NCBI GenBank assembly: GCA_016927095.1
Contig: JAFGNI010000412.1
Location: 1-10,350 of the forward strand
From: Anaerolineae bacterium
GTDB taxonomy: Bacteria; Chloroflexota; Anaerolineae; B4-G1; SLSP01
Direction: 5' to 3'
DNA length: 10,350 nt
The translations under genes were made by a program, and so were the position numbers. Each line of letters opens with the position of its first letter. Position 1 is the stretch's first letter. Below the pieces are notes generated by a model. The model saw only the letters and a list, made by a program, of their open reading frames with translations, was not told where the DNA came from and did no database searches. This document shows positions 1 to 6,898 of the stretch, in pieces.

Positions 1-500
1 AGAACCGAGTTGATCATCCCGGACTCGAAATCGAAGAAGCCATAGAGCAGCATCGCCACCACCGTCCAGGACATAAAGAACGGCAAGTACATAATTGACT
101 GCGTCAGCTTCTTGAAGATCGGATGGGCCAGCTCATTGAGCATCAGGGCCATACCTACGGAAAAGATCGTCGTCGCGATCAGAAAAAGCACATTAAGAGA
201 GATCGTGTTTCGAACAATACGCCATAGAACGGGCGACCCGAAGAGCAAACGGAAGTTATCCAACCCGACCCATGGACTCAGGAACCCCGTGTCAGCTCGG
301 AAGTCCTCAAACGCCACCACAATGCCGAACATCGGGATGTACTTGAGCAGGAAGATGAGGACAATGCCCGGCAGCGCGAGGAAGATGATCAGCCGGTTAA
401 TATAGATGTTTCGCAGAAACGTCGCGACGCCACTTCGCTTGCGCCGCACAGCCCCTGCACCTGCAAATTGGCTTGGTTTTGGTTCTGTGAGTTCAATCAT
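1..500 (-). CDS. Sugar ABC transporter permease, LplB/CUT1 type (partial, N-terminal half)
   Basis: Inner-membrane permease subunit of a binding-protein-dependent sugar importer. Only the first 166 codons are present; the gene runs off the left edge, and family members are about 300 residues. A basic N-terminus (RRKR at 19-22) is followed by a membrane helix at about 37-56. Next come the family-typical stretch KYIPMFGIVVAFEDF (53-67) and WVGLDNF (77-83), then helices at about 99-122 and 136-155. The YIPMFGIV..AF.D pattern followed by VGL.NF is characteristic of LplB-like permeases for oligo- or polysaccharides. The EAA loop that contacts the ATPase lies beyond the edge. The start at 500 is chosen because AAAGGTGAT lies about 7 bases upstream; the ATG at 509 sits inside that ribosome site. 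The substrate cannot be read from this half. A second permease and a binding protein are expected further left. Confidence 0.88.
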   Translation of the reverse strand, partial: MIELTEPKPSQFAGAGAVRRKRSGVATFLRNIYINRLIIFLALPGIVLIFLLKYIPMFGIVVAFEDFRADTGFLSPWVGLDNFRLLFGSPVLWRIVRNTISLNVLFLIATTIFSVGMALMLNELAHPIFKKLTQSIMYLPFFMSWTVVAMLLYGFFDFESGMINSV

Positions 501-663
501 AGGGTGCATCACCTTTGGATTAGGCTGAACGGACTGAAGGATGCGGAGGTAACAGACAACCAGGGTGAATCGTGTGAGTTGAACCCCACCTTTCTGTCAA
601 GTATAATGCATCGCGACACCTCCTTGGTATGGAAATGGGCCAATCACAGGACACGCGGCGGAC
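501..663. promoter_or_regulatory. Divergent intergenic control region
   Basis: These 163 bases separate the ABC permease (minus) from the HTH/receiver protein (plus). The plus-strand promoter is strong and is listed separately. On the minus strand a perfect TTGACA lies at 600-595, but no good -10 follows at normal spacing, so the permease promoter is unclear. The two possible -35 boxes lie on opposite strands and close together, so a regulator bound here could affect both directions. No clear operator palindrome was found. Confidence 0.5.
579..607 (+). promoter_or_regulatory. Sigma-70-type promoter for the HTH/receiver gene
   Basis: TTGAAC at 579-584, a 17-base spacer, and a perfect TATAAT at 602-607. 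Transcription would start near 613-615, leaving a leader of about 50 bases before the ATG at 664. Hexamers and spacing are read directly; promoter activity is inferred. Confidence 0.75.
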
Positions 664-1938
664 ATGACAGAACAAGCCGGCGACGCTCGCAGTGATCGAG
701 ACGATCGTTTCGAGGAAGTGCTGCACCACGCGCTGCAGCATCTCTACGATCCTACCGAGCTGCGGAAGAATAGCCTGCTGTCGTTGCTCGGCATAGAGGC
801 GGGTCCTAGCCCTCTAACACAGGTGCGCCGGGCCTTGGCCGATGCCATCGAGTCCCTGAAGCCCGAGAGCCACGTGCCCGCTGACGCCCACGCCTGGCGA
901 GTTTACAACATACTGACTTACCGGTATGTGGAGCGGTTGAGTCAAAAGGAGACCGCCGCCGATCTCGCCCTGAGCGTACGCCAGCTGCGGAGAGATGAGC
1001 ATGCCGCGATCCGCGTCTTGGCCCATACACTCAAACACCGGTATGAGGTCGCCGCAGCATCCGTTAAGGCCACTAGCGCGCTCGAGCGCAGCGAAGGGCA
1101 GCGAAGGGCACAGACGGCTCGAGACAGCGAACTCGCCTGGCTCCAACAGACCTTTCCCAGCGAGACCGTGGACATCCAGGTGCTACTTGAGTCGGTGCTC
1201 AACACGGCTGCCCCCCTAATCCAGGCATCTCGCGTAACGATCGATCTCGACGTGCCTCCCGAGGTACCGCCGGTTATTGGACAGCTGGCTACGGTGCGCC
1301 AAGCCTTACTGAACGTGCTCTCGGTGGCCGTGCCAGCGGCGGCCGAGGGCAAAGGCACGATCCGGGTCAGCACCAACGACAAAGAAACCTCGCTCTACCT
1401 CTGCTTTTGGCGTCAAGATGGCTCGCTTGTGCCACTCGATGCCCAGATGCTCGAGAATCTGGCCGTTAGCCGGGACCTGATTGAGCTCGGCAGCGGCACG
1501 CTGGCACCCCCGTCGGGAAACCAAGGATGCAGCGTGACGCTGATCTTGCCAAATGCAGTCACGCGGCAGATCGCGGTCTTGGTCCTGGATGACAATGTCG
1601 ACACACTTCAGTTGTTCGATCGTTATCTGGCCACCACTCGCTTCAGACCGATCTGCATCTCAGATCCGGCCAAGGCCCTAGCAGCAGCGACGGAACGCCA
1701 CCCAAAGGCGATTGTGCTCGACGTGATGCTGCCGGGTATCGACGGCTGGGAACTCCTGGGCCGCTTCCGGGAACACCCTCAGACTCAGGATACGCCCGTC
1801 GCCGTATGCACCATCCTGCCTCAGGAAAAACTAGCGCTGGCCCTCGGCGCCGCGGCCTTCCTGCAAAAACCCTTCACCCGCGAGGCGCTCCTCTCATTGC
1901 TGACGGCCTTGACGTCGCCGGCAAACGGCCGCGGCTAG
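664..1938 (+). CDS. HTH / degenerate histidine-kinase ATPase / C-terminal receiver protein
   Basis: Soluble 424-residue signalling protein with no membrane segment. Residues 13-70 form a helical region with the LYDPTELRKNSLLSLLGI pattern. Residues 80-122 contain a sigma-region-4-like helix-turn-helix (RYVERLSQKETAADLALSVRQLRR), so DNA binding is likely. Residues 165-297 resemble a kinase ATPase domain but have lost its signatures. The N-box reads VRQALLNVLSVAV with V221 where the second Asn belongs, the DxGxG box is absent, and the GLGL box is replaced around ENLAVSRDLIEL (264-275). Residues 301-418 are an intact receiver: D309/D310 acid pocket, D353 phosphoacceptor (IVLDVMLPGIDGW), T383 and K402. 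Having the receiver at the C-terminus is the reverse of classic response regulators. The ribosome site is weak (GGCGGA). The gene collides tail-to-tail with the hybrid kinase, a possible partner. Function is inferred; the targets are unknown. Confidence 0.85.
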   Translation: MTEQAGDARSDRDDRFEEVLHHALQHLYDPTELRKNSLLSLLGIEAGPSPLTQVRRALADAIESLKPESHVPADAHAWRVYNILTYRYVERLSQKETAADLALSVRQLRRDEHAAIRVLAHTLKHRYEVAAASVKATSALERSEGQRRAQTARDSELAWLQQTFPSETVDIQVLLESVLNTAAPLIQASRVTIDLDVPPEVPPVIGQLATVRQALLNVLSVAVPAAAEGKGTIRVSTNDKETSLYLCFWRQDGSLVPLDAQMLENLAVSRDLIELGSGTLAPPSGNQGCSVTLILPNAVTRQIAVLVLDDNVDTLQLFDRYLATTRFRPICISDPAKALAAATERHPKAIVLDVMLPGIDGWELLGRFREHPQTQDTPVAVCTILPQEKLALALGAAAFLQKPFTREALLSLLTALTSPANGRG

Positions 1939-4268
1939 CTTATCTCCCCATCTCCATCCCCAGCATCGGTCCCCTGTGAGGATGCAACACCGGATGACGA
2001 CGCTAGGGACCATGCCCTAGCAGAAGCAGGGGCGTCCACAACCGGACGGGACGCATCGGCGGGATCCTGCGCGCCGGGCGCCAGCATCGCGGTGTACATC
2101 TTCACACTCGTGAGGATCTGGTTCACGGACAACCCCCCTGCAGACGCGACTGCCAGCGCATTGCTGACAATCGGGTGTCCTAGCGGATCCCGCGCAGAGA
2201 TTAGAATCACCGGCACGTCTTCCCAGTCCGAACCAACGCGGATACGGAGGAACTCAAATCCATCCATCTCCGGCATCATAAGGTCGAGCAAAATGACGTC
2301 CGGCCGGTCGCCCTGCAGGAGCCGCAGGGCTTCGCGACCATTGCGCGCGCGGAGGACACGATAGGACCGATCCGGTGAGGAAAGCATCCGGCGAAAGAGC
2401 ATGAGAGCCTCACGCTCGTCGTCGATGATCAGTACGGTCTTCACGGGCTGCGGTAGACCATCGAGTGCGGCCAACAGCGCATCCCTTGAGATGGGCTTGA
2501 CCAAGTAGCCGGTAACCCCCAGCCCGTCAACCGTCTGCTCAACACCTGGTACCGAGCAGATGATCACCGGTACACCATACGGTAACGCCGACGCTGCCTG
2601 AAGATGGGTCAGCGCCGTGCCCACGTCCAGGTCATTGATCAGCAACGCCTGACTAGGCGTGTCGGCTAACGTCTGCAATGCTTCAGACACAGAGGCAGCT
2701 GAGACGAAGTCGATACCCTCGAGGTGGCGCGCCAGGAGCCGACGCAGCGACTGGCCTTGTTCGACGACTACCCACCGCGGTCTGACCTGGACCTGAGGCA
2801 GGCGCAGCGGACGATGGCGGGGCTCATAGGGATTATAGGGATCCACCCACCGCATATAGCTATCATCGAGAGCAGCAGGCGGGTGGAAGGGCAGGCTGAA
2901 GTAGAAGGTTGTGCCTTTGCCCTCTTGGCTCTCCACCCACATCTCTCCACCGTGCAGTTCGACGAAGCTCTTGCTGATACTCAGGCCGAGGCCCGTCCCC
3001 CCAAAGCGGCGGCGAATCGTGGCGTCCAACTGCTCAAAGGGACGGAAGAGGCGGGCCTGCTGTCCCTCTGAGATGCCTGGGCCGGTGTCAGCGACGCCGA
3101 CGACAAGGCGCTCGTCCTCTCGCACCACCCGAACCCGCACGCCACCGATCTCGGTAAAGCGCCCGGCATTCGACAGCAGATTGAGCATCACCTCGCGAAT
3201 ACGAACGCGATCGCAGAAGACGAGGGGGAGGTCATCGGGCAGTTCGACCTCAAGGCTGAGCGCCTTGGACTTGTAGAGCGGGCGCACCGCGGTGACTGCC
3301 GACGTAACGATGTCGGGAAACGCCACACGCTCGCGCACCAGGGCCATCTGACCCACCTCGATCTGGCTGAGATCGAGCACATCATCGACCAAGCTGGACA
3401 GATGCTGGCTGTTGCGCAACACCACATCGAGGTCCGCAAGCAGTGTGGGCGACAGCAAGGTCTGTCCATAGGTCTCCGGGCTATCCAGCATCATCTCACA
3501 GAATCCTACGATCATATTGAGCGGCGTGCGGAGCTCGTGGCTCACGTTGGCCACAAACTGCTCTTTGATACGCCGTTCGTTGTCCGCAGCCTGGCGCAAA
3601 GCTTGCGTGAGCCGGTTGAGACGCATCAACTGCGAGTTGGCCTCGGTCAGGTCCTCCAAAGTCTCATGGAGCTGCTGTTGATAGTCACGTGCCTGTTCCA
3701 ACGCCTCCCGGCTGCGTTCGTAACCCCGCCACGCCCATTGGACTGTCTGGACCAAGGGCTTCAGGGTCAGGTAAAGAGCACCTTGCACGAGCCAGATGCC
3801 TGTGAGCGCCACGATCCGGATTGCTTCATCTAGGCCCGGCACAAGATGAGGCCGGAGCAGCAGCCATAGAGTGAATATCCCCGAAGTAATCAACCCAGTC
3901 GGGATGCTCACCAGGAGGGTCGCCAACCCCACTGGCAGGATCAGCAGGCAGACAAGCGTAGGATAATTCGTCCAGGTGATGATCCGCAACAGCATAGCGG
4001 TGGCCCCTCCAAAGAGAAGCCACGCAGCAACCGCATAGTTGCTGCGGTGCACCCAATAGACGATGCCCGCTAAGCCAAAGACCAGCACGGCGCTGCCCAA
4101 ACTCTGCCCCGCGGTTAGCATCTCTTGGGGTACCCGCAGGAGCAGGGCGCCGAGGATCAACAGCGCCACAAGTGTCCCTCGGAGCGTATCCACCTGCAGT
4201 TGCCTGAGGCGCTCCTCGAGCTCTGCAGACCATGCGGCGGACTGGATCTCAGGAACCGGCATGCTCAT
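1935..4268 (-). CDS. Membrane hybrid sensor histidine kinase with two receiver domains
   Basis: Protein of 777 residues that should sense a signal at the membrane and pass phosphate from His to Asp. About six hydrophobic segments (29-45, 56-73, 79-97, 103-121, 123-139, 150-170) form an unrecognised membrane sensor. A coiled coil follows (about 181-235), then the phosphorylated H244 in SHELRTPL, the N-box ending at N367, DTGPGI (394-399), LFRPFEQ (407-413) and GGTGLGLS (423-430), so the kinase core is complete. Receiver 1 (about 499-605) keeps D546, S572 and K591, but its acid pocket reads E503-Q504. Receiver 2 (about 610-728) has D616/D617, D662 and S691 but no conserved Lys; it ends in a GGLSVNQIL segment. 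The tail (735-777) looks disordered. Start 4268 has GAGGAG 8 bases upstream. A longer frame to 4343 would run into the tRNA and is rejected. Confidence 0.92.
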   Translation of the reverse strand: MSMPVPEIQSAAWSAELEERLRQLQVDTLRGTLVALLILGALLLRVPQEMLTAGQSLGSAVLVFGLAGIVYWVHRSNYAVAAWLLFGGATAMLLRIITWTNYPTLVCLLILPVGLATLLVSIPTGLITSGIFTLWLLLRPHLVPGLDEAIRIVALTGIWLVQGALYLTLKPLVQTVQWAWRGYERSREALEQARDYQQQLHETLEDLTEANSQLMRLNRLTQALRQAADNERRIKEQFVANVSHELRTPLNMIVGFCEMMLDSPETYGQTLLSPTLLADLDVVLRNSQHLSSLVDDVLDLSQIEVGQMALVRERVAFPDIVTSAVTAVRPLYKSKALSLEVELPDDLPLVFCDRVRIREVMLNLLSNAGRFTEIGGVRVRVVREDERLVVGVADTGPGISEGQQARLFRPFEQLDATIRRRFGGTGLGLSISKSFVELHGGEMWVESQEGKGTTFYFSLPFHPPAALDDSYMRWVDPYNPYEPRHRPLRLPQVQVRPRWVVVEQGQSLRRLLARHLEGIDFVSAASVSEALQTLADTPSQALLINDLDVGTALTHLQAASALPYGVPVIICSVPGVEQTVDGLGVTGYLVKPISRDALLAALDGLPQPVKTVLIIDDEREALMLFRRMLSSPDRSYRVLRARNGREALRLLQGDRPDVILLDLMMPEMDGFEFLRIRVGSDWEDVPVILISARDPLGHPIVSNALAVASAGGLSVNQILTSVKMYTAMLAPGAQDPADASRPVVDAPASARAWSLASSSGVASSQGTDAGDGDGEIS

Positions 4269-4299
4269 CGGATGAACTCCTCGCTGCTGAGACGACAAA

Positions 4300-4325
4300 G
4301 CGGCCCGAGTGTGAGCCCGGGCCGC
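4300..4325 (-). terminator. GC-rich hairpin between tRNA-Gln and the kinase gene
   Basis: On the minus strand GCGGCCCG (4325-4318) pairs perfectly with CGGGCCGC (4307-4300) around a 10-base loop, followed by TTTGTCGTC. It lies just after the tRNA 3' end and about 30 bases before the kinase start. The T run is only three bases, so it may be a weak terminator or a processing signal rather than a full stop. Confidence 0.5.
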
Positions 4326-4331
4326 CGGAGG

Positions 4332-4403
4332 CTGGGGCGGCACGATTCGAACGTGCGATACACGGATTCAAAGTCCGTTGCCTTACCACTTGGCCACGCC
4401 CCA
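4332..4403 (-). tRNA. tRNA-Gln (anticodon TTG)
   Basis: A complete cloverleaf can be folded on the minus strand. The acceptor stem is TGGGGCG/CGCCCCA with discriminator G. The anticodon stem is ACGGA/TCCGT around the loop CTTTGAA, giving anticodon TTG, which reads CAA and, by wobble, CAG. The T stem is GCACG/CGTGC around TTCGAAT. The D arm contains AAGTGGTAA. The 72 bases end before CCT, so the CCA tail is not encoded and must be added enzymatically. The T-G-G-G-G start and UUG anticodon are typical of bacterial tRNA-Gln. The gene has its own promoter and lies 63 bases upstream of the hybrid kinase on the same strand. Confidence 0.96.
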
Positions 4404-4414
4404 CCACGCTTTAC

Positions 4415-4442
4415 ATTATACCCCAAGATCGATGTCCGACAA
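4415..4442 (-). promoter_or_regulatory. Promoter of tRNA-Gln
   Basis: On the minus strand a perfect TATAAT lies at 4420-4415. TTGTCG lies at 4442-4437 with a 16-base spacer. Transcription would begin within about 5-6 bases of the mature tRNA 5' end at 4403. No other good promoter is seen before the hybrid kinase, so it may supply that gene too. Confidence 0.7.
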
Positions 4443-4612
4443 TTGCCGGCAGGGCGTAGGCAGCGTTCCAGACTAGGGGCGACATCAACTGTACAGGTGC
4501 TGCCACGCCACTGCCTGCAGACGGTGCCCGTCTCGAACGTCTCTGCGTCCGTCACGCACCGGGGCGGACGGTCGGCGAGGGTGTCCGCCTCCTGTGGGGC
4601 GACATCTTGTAG

Positions 4613-4709
4613 GGGCGAGGCATTGCGCGATGGGCTGCCACTGCCCTACCTGCCCTCCAACGCGGATACCAACTCCGATACGCACCTTCTGCGACGCAAT
4701 GCCTCGCCC
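4613..4709. repeat. 15-bp perfect inverted repeat around a 67-bp centre
   Basis: GGGCGAGGCATTGCG at 4613-4627 is the exact reverse complement of CGCAATGCCTCGCCC at 4695-4709. It resembles the GTAGGGGCGAGGC-type extragenic palindromes scattered through some Chloroflexota and cyanobacterial genomes, which I recall but could not compare here. There is no transposase nearby. Confidence 0.75.
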
Positions 4710-4814
4710 AGTGCGTGGCGGCTCCTGTCGCCGCGGGATCAACGGCGGGCGAGGGTGTCTGGACGGCGAGGGCGACCTTTCGGCGTGCCGGCGTCACATC
4801 CGAAACCGATGCGT

Positions 4815-4840
4815 GGGCACACGCACGATATCGTGTGCCC
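4815..4840. repeat. Perfect hairpin with a 9-bp stem
   Basis: GGGCACACG (4815-4823) pairs with CGTGTGCCC (4832-4840) over an 8-base centre. The centre also contributes to a 12-base perfect palindrome, CACGATATCGTG (4824-4835), so two alternative folds are possible. No T tract follows on either strand, which argues against a simple terminator. Confidence 0.7.
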
Positions 4841-5005
4841 GGTGGCAGACCGGCTATTGCTCCAAAGGTGAAACACACCCCAGGGCGTAGGCATCTCGTT
4901 CTGCGCAGGAGTGTGCTGCGCAATGACCTTAGTCGGGGACCATCGAGAGCTGTGTCGGCAAGCCATCGTAGGTTCGGCCCCAAGTGCACCTGACGCGGCG
5001 ACGTC

Positions 5006-5111
5006 GCGCCCAAGGGCCTTCTGCGGGCCTTGGGCGCTGCCGTGTCGGGCTACCTGCGCCGCTACAGGGAGACAAGCCAGCGTGCTTGAGAACGCCCAAG
5101 GGCCTTCTGCG
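5006..5111 (+). repeat. 19-bp perfect direct repeat, one copy inside a hairpin
   Basis: CGCCCAAGGGCCTTCTGCG occurs at 5007-5025 and again at 5093-5111, 86 bases apart. The first copy forms one side of a 10-bp hairpin, GCGCCCAAGG (5006-5015) with CCTTGGGCGC (5028-5037). The second copy has lost the pairing arm. This suggests duplication followed by decay of one unit. Confidence 0.75.
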
Positions 5112-5194
5112 ATCCGCGGTTGTGAGCTGCCCTGGGGCGCGTAGAACCGGCCCTGGACGCTGCCGTTCGGCGCAACACACAGCTCAGGTGAGCG

Positions 5195-5857
5195 CTACGT
5201 GGACTGGGGGAAGATGGGGGTGGCAAAACGCTGGAGATCACCGAACAGAGGCGCCTTCTTCCCATTCGGTAGGATCAGGCCCCATTGCTTCGTCGCTATG
5301 ACCTTGGCATTGGAGACCGTGGCGCGAGTCAGATTAGCGTAACGCAGGTTGGCGTCCCGGAGGTCAGCACCGGTCAGATCAGCGCCGCGGAGATCCGCGC
5401 CAAAGAGCGTCGCATTCGTGAGCGTGGCCCCGCGCAGGTCGGCGCCCTGGAGATCGGCACCGGTCAGGTCCGCCCAGGTCAAGTCCGCCTGCGTGAGGAC
5501 CGCACGCAGGCCGGCAGCCCGCAAGTTCGCCCCTTGCAGCACGGCGCTGACTAAGATCGCCCCGTCAAGGTGCGCATAGGACAGATCTGCCCCAGACAGA
5601 ACCGCACCGGAGAGGTTGGCGTTCACCAGATGCGCGCGCCGCAGATCCACCTGTAGGAGGACGGCCTCCGATAGGTCGACGCTATGCAGCAAGGCCTGTC
5701 GCAGGATCGCGCCGCGGAGATTCGCCTTGGACAAATCACACCCACGGAGCGTGGCTTCCTTGAGATCAGCACCGGCGAGGTTAACGCCGGCGAAGTCGCG
5801 CTTGCCCTCGGCATACGCACCCAACACCTCCTCGACCAGCATGCGTTCGCTCGCCAC
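5195..5857 (-). CDS. Pentapeptide-repeat protein
   Basis: Protein of 220 residues, nearly all pentapeptide repeats of the A(D/N)LxX type. After a short N-terminal helix (to about residue 20) roughly 30 units run to about residue 185 (for example GADLR, GADLT, NANLS). The family folds as a right-handed four-sided beta-helix, so a rod about seven turns long is expected. A non-repeat tail of about 35 residues follows. There is no signal peptide or membrane helix, so it is probably cytoplasmic. The length is close to gyrase-protecting Qnr/MfpA proteins, but acidic and basic residues balance (about 22 each by hand count), unlike those acidic DNA mimics, so no function is assigned. GTG at 5857 is chosen because AGGAGG lies 6 bases upstream; the ATG start at 5893 lies upstream of this site and the ATG at 5842 is too far downstream. 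Confidence 0.9.
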   Translation of the reverse strand: MASERMLVEEVLGAYAEGKRDFAGVNLAGADLKEATLRGCDLSKANLRGAILRQALLHSVDLSEAVLLQVDLRRAHLVNANLSGAVLSGADLSYAHLDGAILVSAVLQGANLRAAGLRAVLTQADLTWADLTGADLQGADLRGATLTNATLFGADLRGADLTGADLRDANLRYANLTRATVSNAKVIATKQWGLILPNGKKAPLFGDLQRFATPIFPQST

Positions 5858-6084
5858 GGGACACCTCCTATCGACACCGCCCAAAACCACCAAGCTCTAC
5901 CCGTATGATACACATCCCGTTGAGCAATACAAAACACAGACGTTGGAACATTCCGGTGATACACGACGTCATACTCAGTGAAGGGGCAGGAGCGGGGATC
6001 CTCGGAAACCCACAGCGTCCCTGGTAGTTCAGAAAGTTGGATTAAGAACAAGAAACGCGCAGTTCAGTAATGGAGGAAAGAAAG
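5858..6084. promoter_or_regulatory. Divergent control region between the pentapeptide and SIMPL genes
   Basis: These 227 bases lie between two divergent starts. For the minus-strand gene, TATCAT at 5910-5905 with a weak TTGTAT 16 bases upstream (5932-5927) is a possible promoter. GTGTATCA occurs twice on the minus strand (5913-5906 and 5964-5957), 51 bases apart, and could be a repeated binding site. No convincing plus-strand promoter for the lipoprotein was found. The plus-strand ribosome site GGAGG (6072-6076) lies 8 bases before the ATG at 6085. Confidence 0.45.
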
Positions 6085-6873
6085 ATGCAGAAGCTTCGCT
6101 GGCCCTTTGTGGCCCTTACGGTTGTAGCCTTGGGCGCGCTCTTGGGCGCGTGCAGTCCCCTGAGTGGTGTCACCGCCTCATCGGAGGCGCGGACTCTGGC
6201 AGGAGGCGCAGGGAGCTCCGTTGTCGTCAACGGACAGGCTACTGAAGGCCTGGTCGTCTCCGCCACCGGCACCGCCAGTGCCGATCCGGAGGTCGCGGAA
6301 GTTGGCTTCGGCGTGGAGATTCAAGGCGCCGATCCCGACGCCCTCGTCTCGGAAGCCGCGGCAAGCATGGACGCCGCGATGGCTGCGGCAAGTGAGTTTG
6401 GGATCCTTGAGGACAAGACACGCACGCTGAACTACAGCCTCTGGGTTGAGAACGTCCACGATCCCGAGACGGGCCGGCCCACCGGGGACATCATCTACCA
6501 TCTGTCGCACCAAGTGCAGGTGACGACCGGCAATATCGATGCCGTGGGAGAGCTGTTGGCCGGCGTGGTGAACGCCGGTGCGAACGCCGTCTCTGGTGTG
6601 GCCTTTACCGTTGAGGACTCGACCGCGCTGGTGGATCAGGCACGTGACGCCGCTCTGAAAGACGCGCAGGCCCGTGCCGAGCGCATCGCTGAGACGATGG
6701 GCGTCTCCGTAGGCCGGCCGGTGCTGATCACCGAGACCAGCGGCAACTACCCCATCGCCGTCGATCGTGGCATCGGTGGTGCAGGCGCCGTGATGGAATC
6801 GGCGGCACCGCGCGTCGACGCCGGGTCGTTCTCGGTCTCCGTGAGCGTCCAGATCGTCTACGAGATTCGCTAG
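6085..6873 (+). CDS. SIMPL (DUF541) domain lipoprotein
   Basis: Exported protein of 262 residues. The N-terminus is a lipoprotein signal: basic QKLRW, a hydrophobic stretch (8-20), then the lipobox LGAC with C23 as the lipidated residue and S24 after it, so it should sit on the outer face of the membrane. A Gly/Ser/Ala-rich linker (24-55) leads to a SIMPL domain (about 56-262). That domain begins with VSATGTASADPEVAEVGFGVE and contains the helix DQARDAALKDAQARAERIAE (184-203) before MGVSVGRPVLITE, both typical of DUF541. Family members occur in bacterial envelopes and in the mammalian protein the domain was named for; no biochemical activity is assigned. Start 6085 is preferred over the in-frame ATG at 6070, which overlaps the GGAGG ribosome site. 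A hairpin terminator follows 25 bases after the stop, so it is probably monocistronic. Confidence 0.9.
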   Translation: MQKLRWPFVALTVVALGALLGACSPLSGVTASSEARTLAGGAGSSVVVNGQATEGLVVSATGTASADPEVAEVGFGVEIQGADPDALVSEAAASMDAAMAAASEFGILEDKTRTLNYSLWVENVHDPETGRPTGDIIYHLSHQVQVTTGNIDAVGELLAGVVNAGANAVSGVAFTVEDSTALVDQARDAALKDAQARAERIAETMGVSVGRPVLITETSGNYPIAVDRGIGGAGAVMESAAPRVDAGSFSVSVSVQIVYEIR

Positions 6874-6898
6874 CCAGCTCAAAGAAATAAGGTAAGAC

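Larger units (their letters stand above)
4443..5194. other. Gene-free, repeat-rich intergenic region
   Basis: About 750 bases between the tRNA promoter and the end of the pentapeptide-repeat gene. Open frames exist on both strands, but their translations are rich in Arg, Pro, Ser and Ala with no recognisable motif, and no good ribosome site precedes them. What stands out is repetition. Four direct repeats are seen: GGGGCGACATC (4476-4486, 4596-4606), GGCGAGGGTGTC (4574-4585, 4748-4759), CAGGGCGTAGGCA (4450-4462, 4881-4893), and a 19-base repeat listed separately. Several perfect inverted repeats are also present. This looks like accumulated small palindromic elements rather than a decayed gene. 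Confidence 0.6.

Noticed and set aside
4269..4343. Extension of the hybrid kinase to an ATG at 4343
   Set aside because: The added residues would be encoded by the 3' part of tRNA-Gln, while GAGGAG is well placed for the ATG at 4268.
4332..4403. tRNA-Gln as an integration (att) site
   Set aside because: No integrase gene and no repeated copy of the tRNA 3' end is visible in the window.
4125..4871. 248-codon plus-strand open frame
   Set aside because: It crosses the kinase start and the tRNA on the opposite strand and has an Arg/Ser/Pro-rich translation without motifs.
4552..5013. 153-codon minus-strand open frame in the intergenic region
   Set aside because: Composition is Arg/Pro/Ala-rich as expected for random GC-rich DNA, it runs through the inverted repeats, and no ribosome site is seen.
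5858..5893. Earlier ATG start of the pentapeptide protein at 5893
   Set aside because: The added residues are not repeat-like and AGGAGG lies inside them, correctly spaced for GTG at 5857.
5285..5893. Periodic short repeats read as a tandem-repeat array or CRISPR
   Set aside because: The 15-base periodicity is simply the coding pattern of pentapeptide repeats; there are no identical repeats with unique spacers.
6070..6084. Earlier start of the SIMPL lipoprotein at 6070
   Set aside because: That ATG overlaps the GGAGG ribosome site, which fits the ATG at 6085; the later start also gives a cleaner signal peptide.
6178..6882. 234-codon minus-strand frame opposite the SIMPL gene
   Set aside because: Antisense shadow with no recognisable motif.
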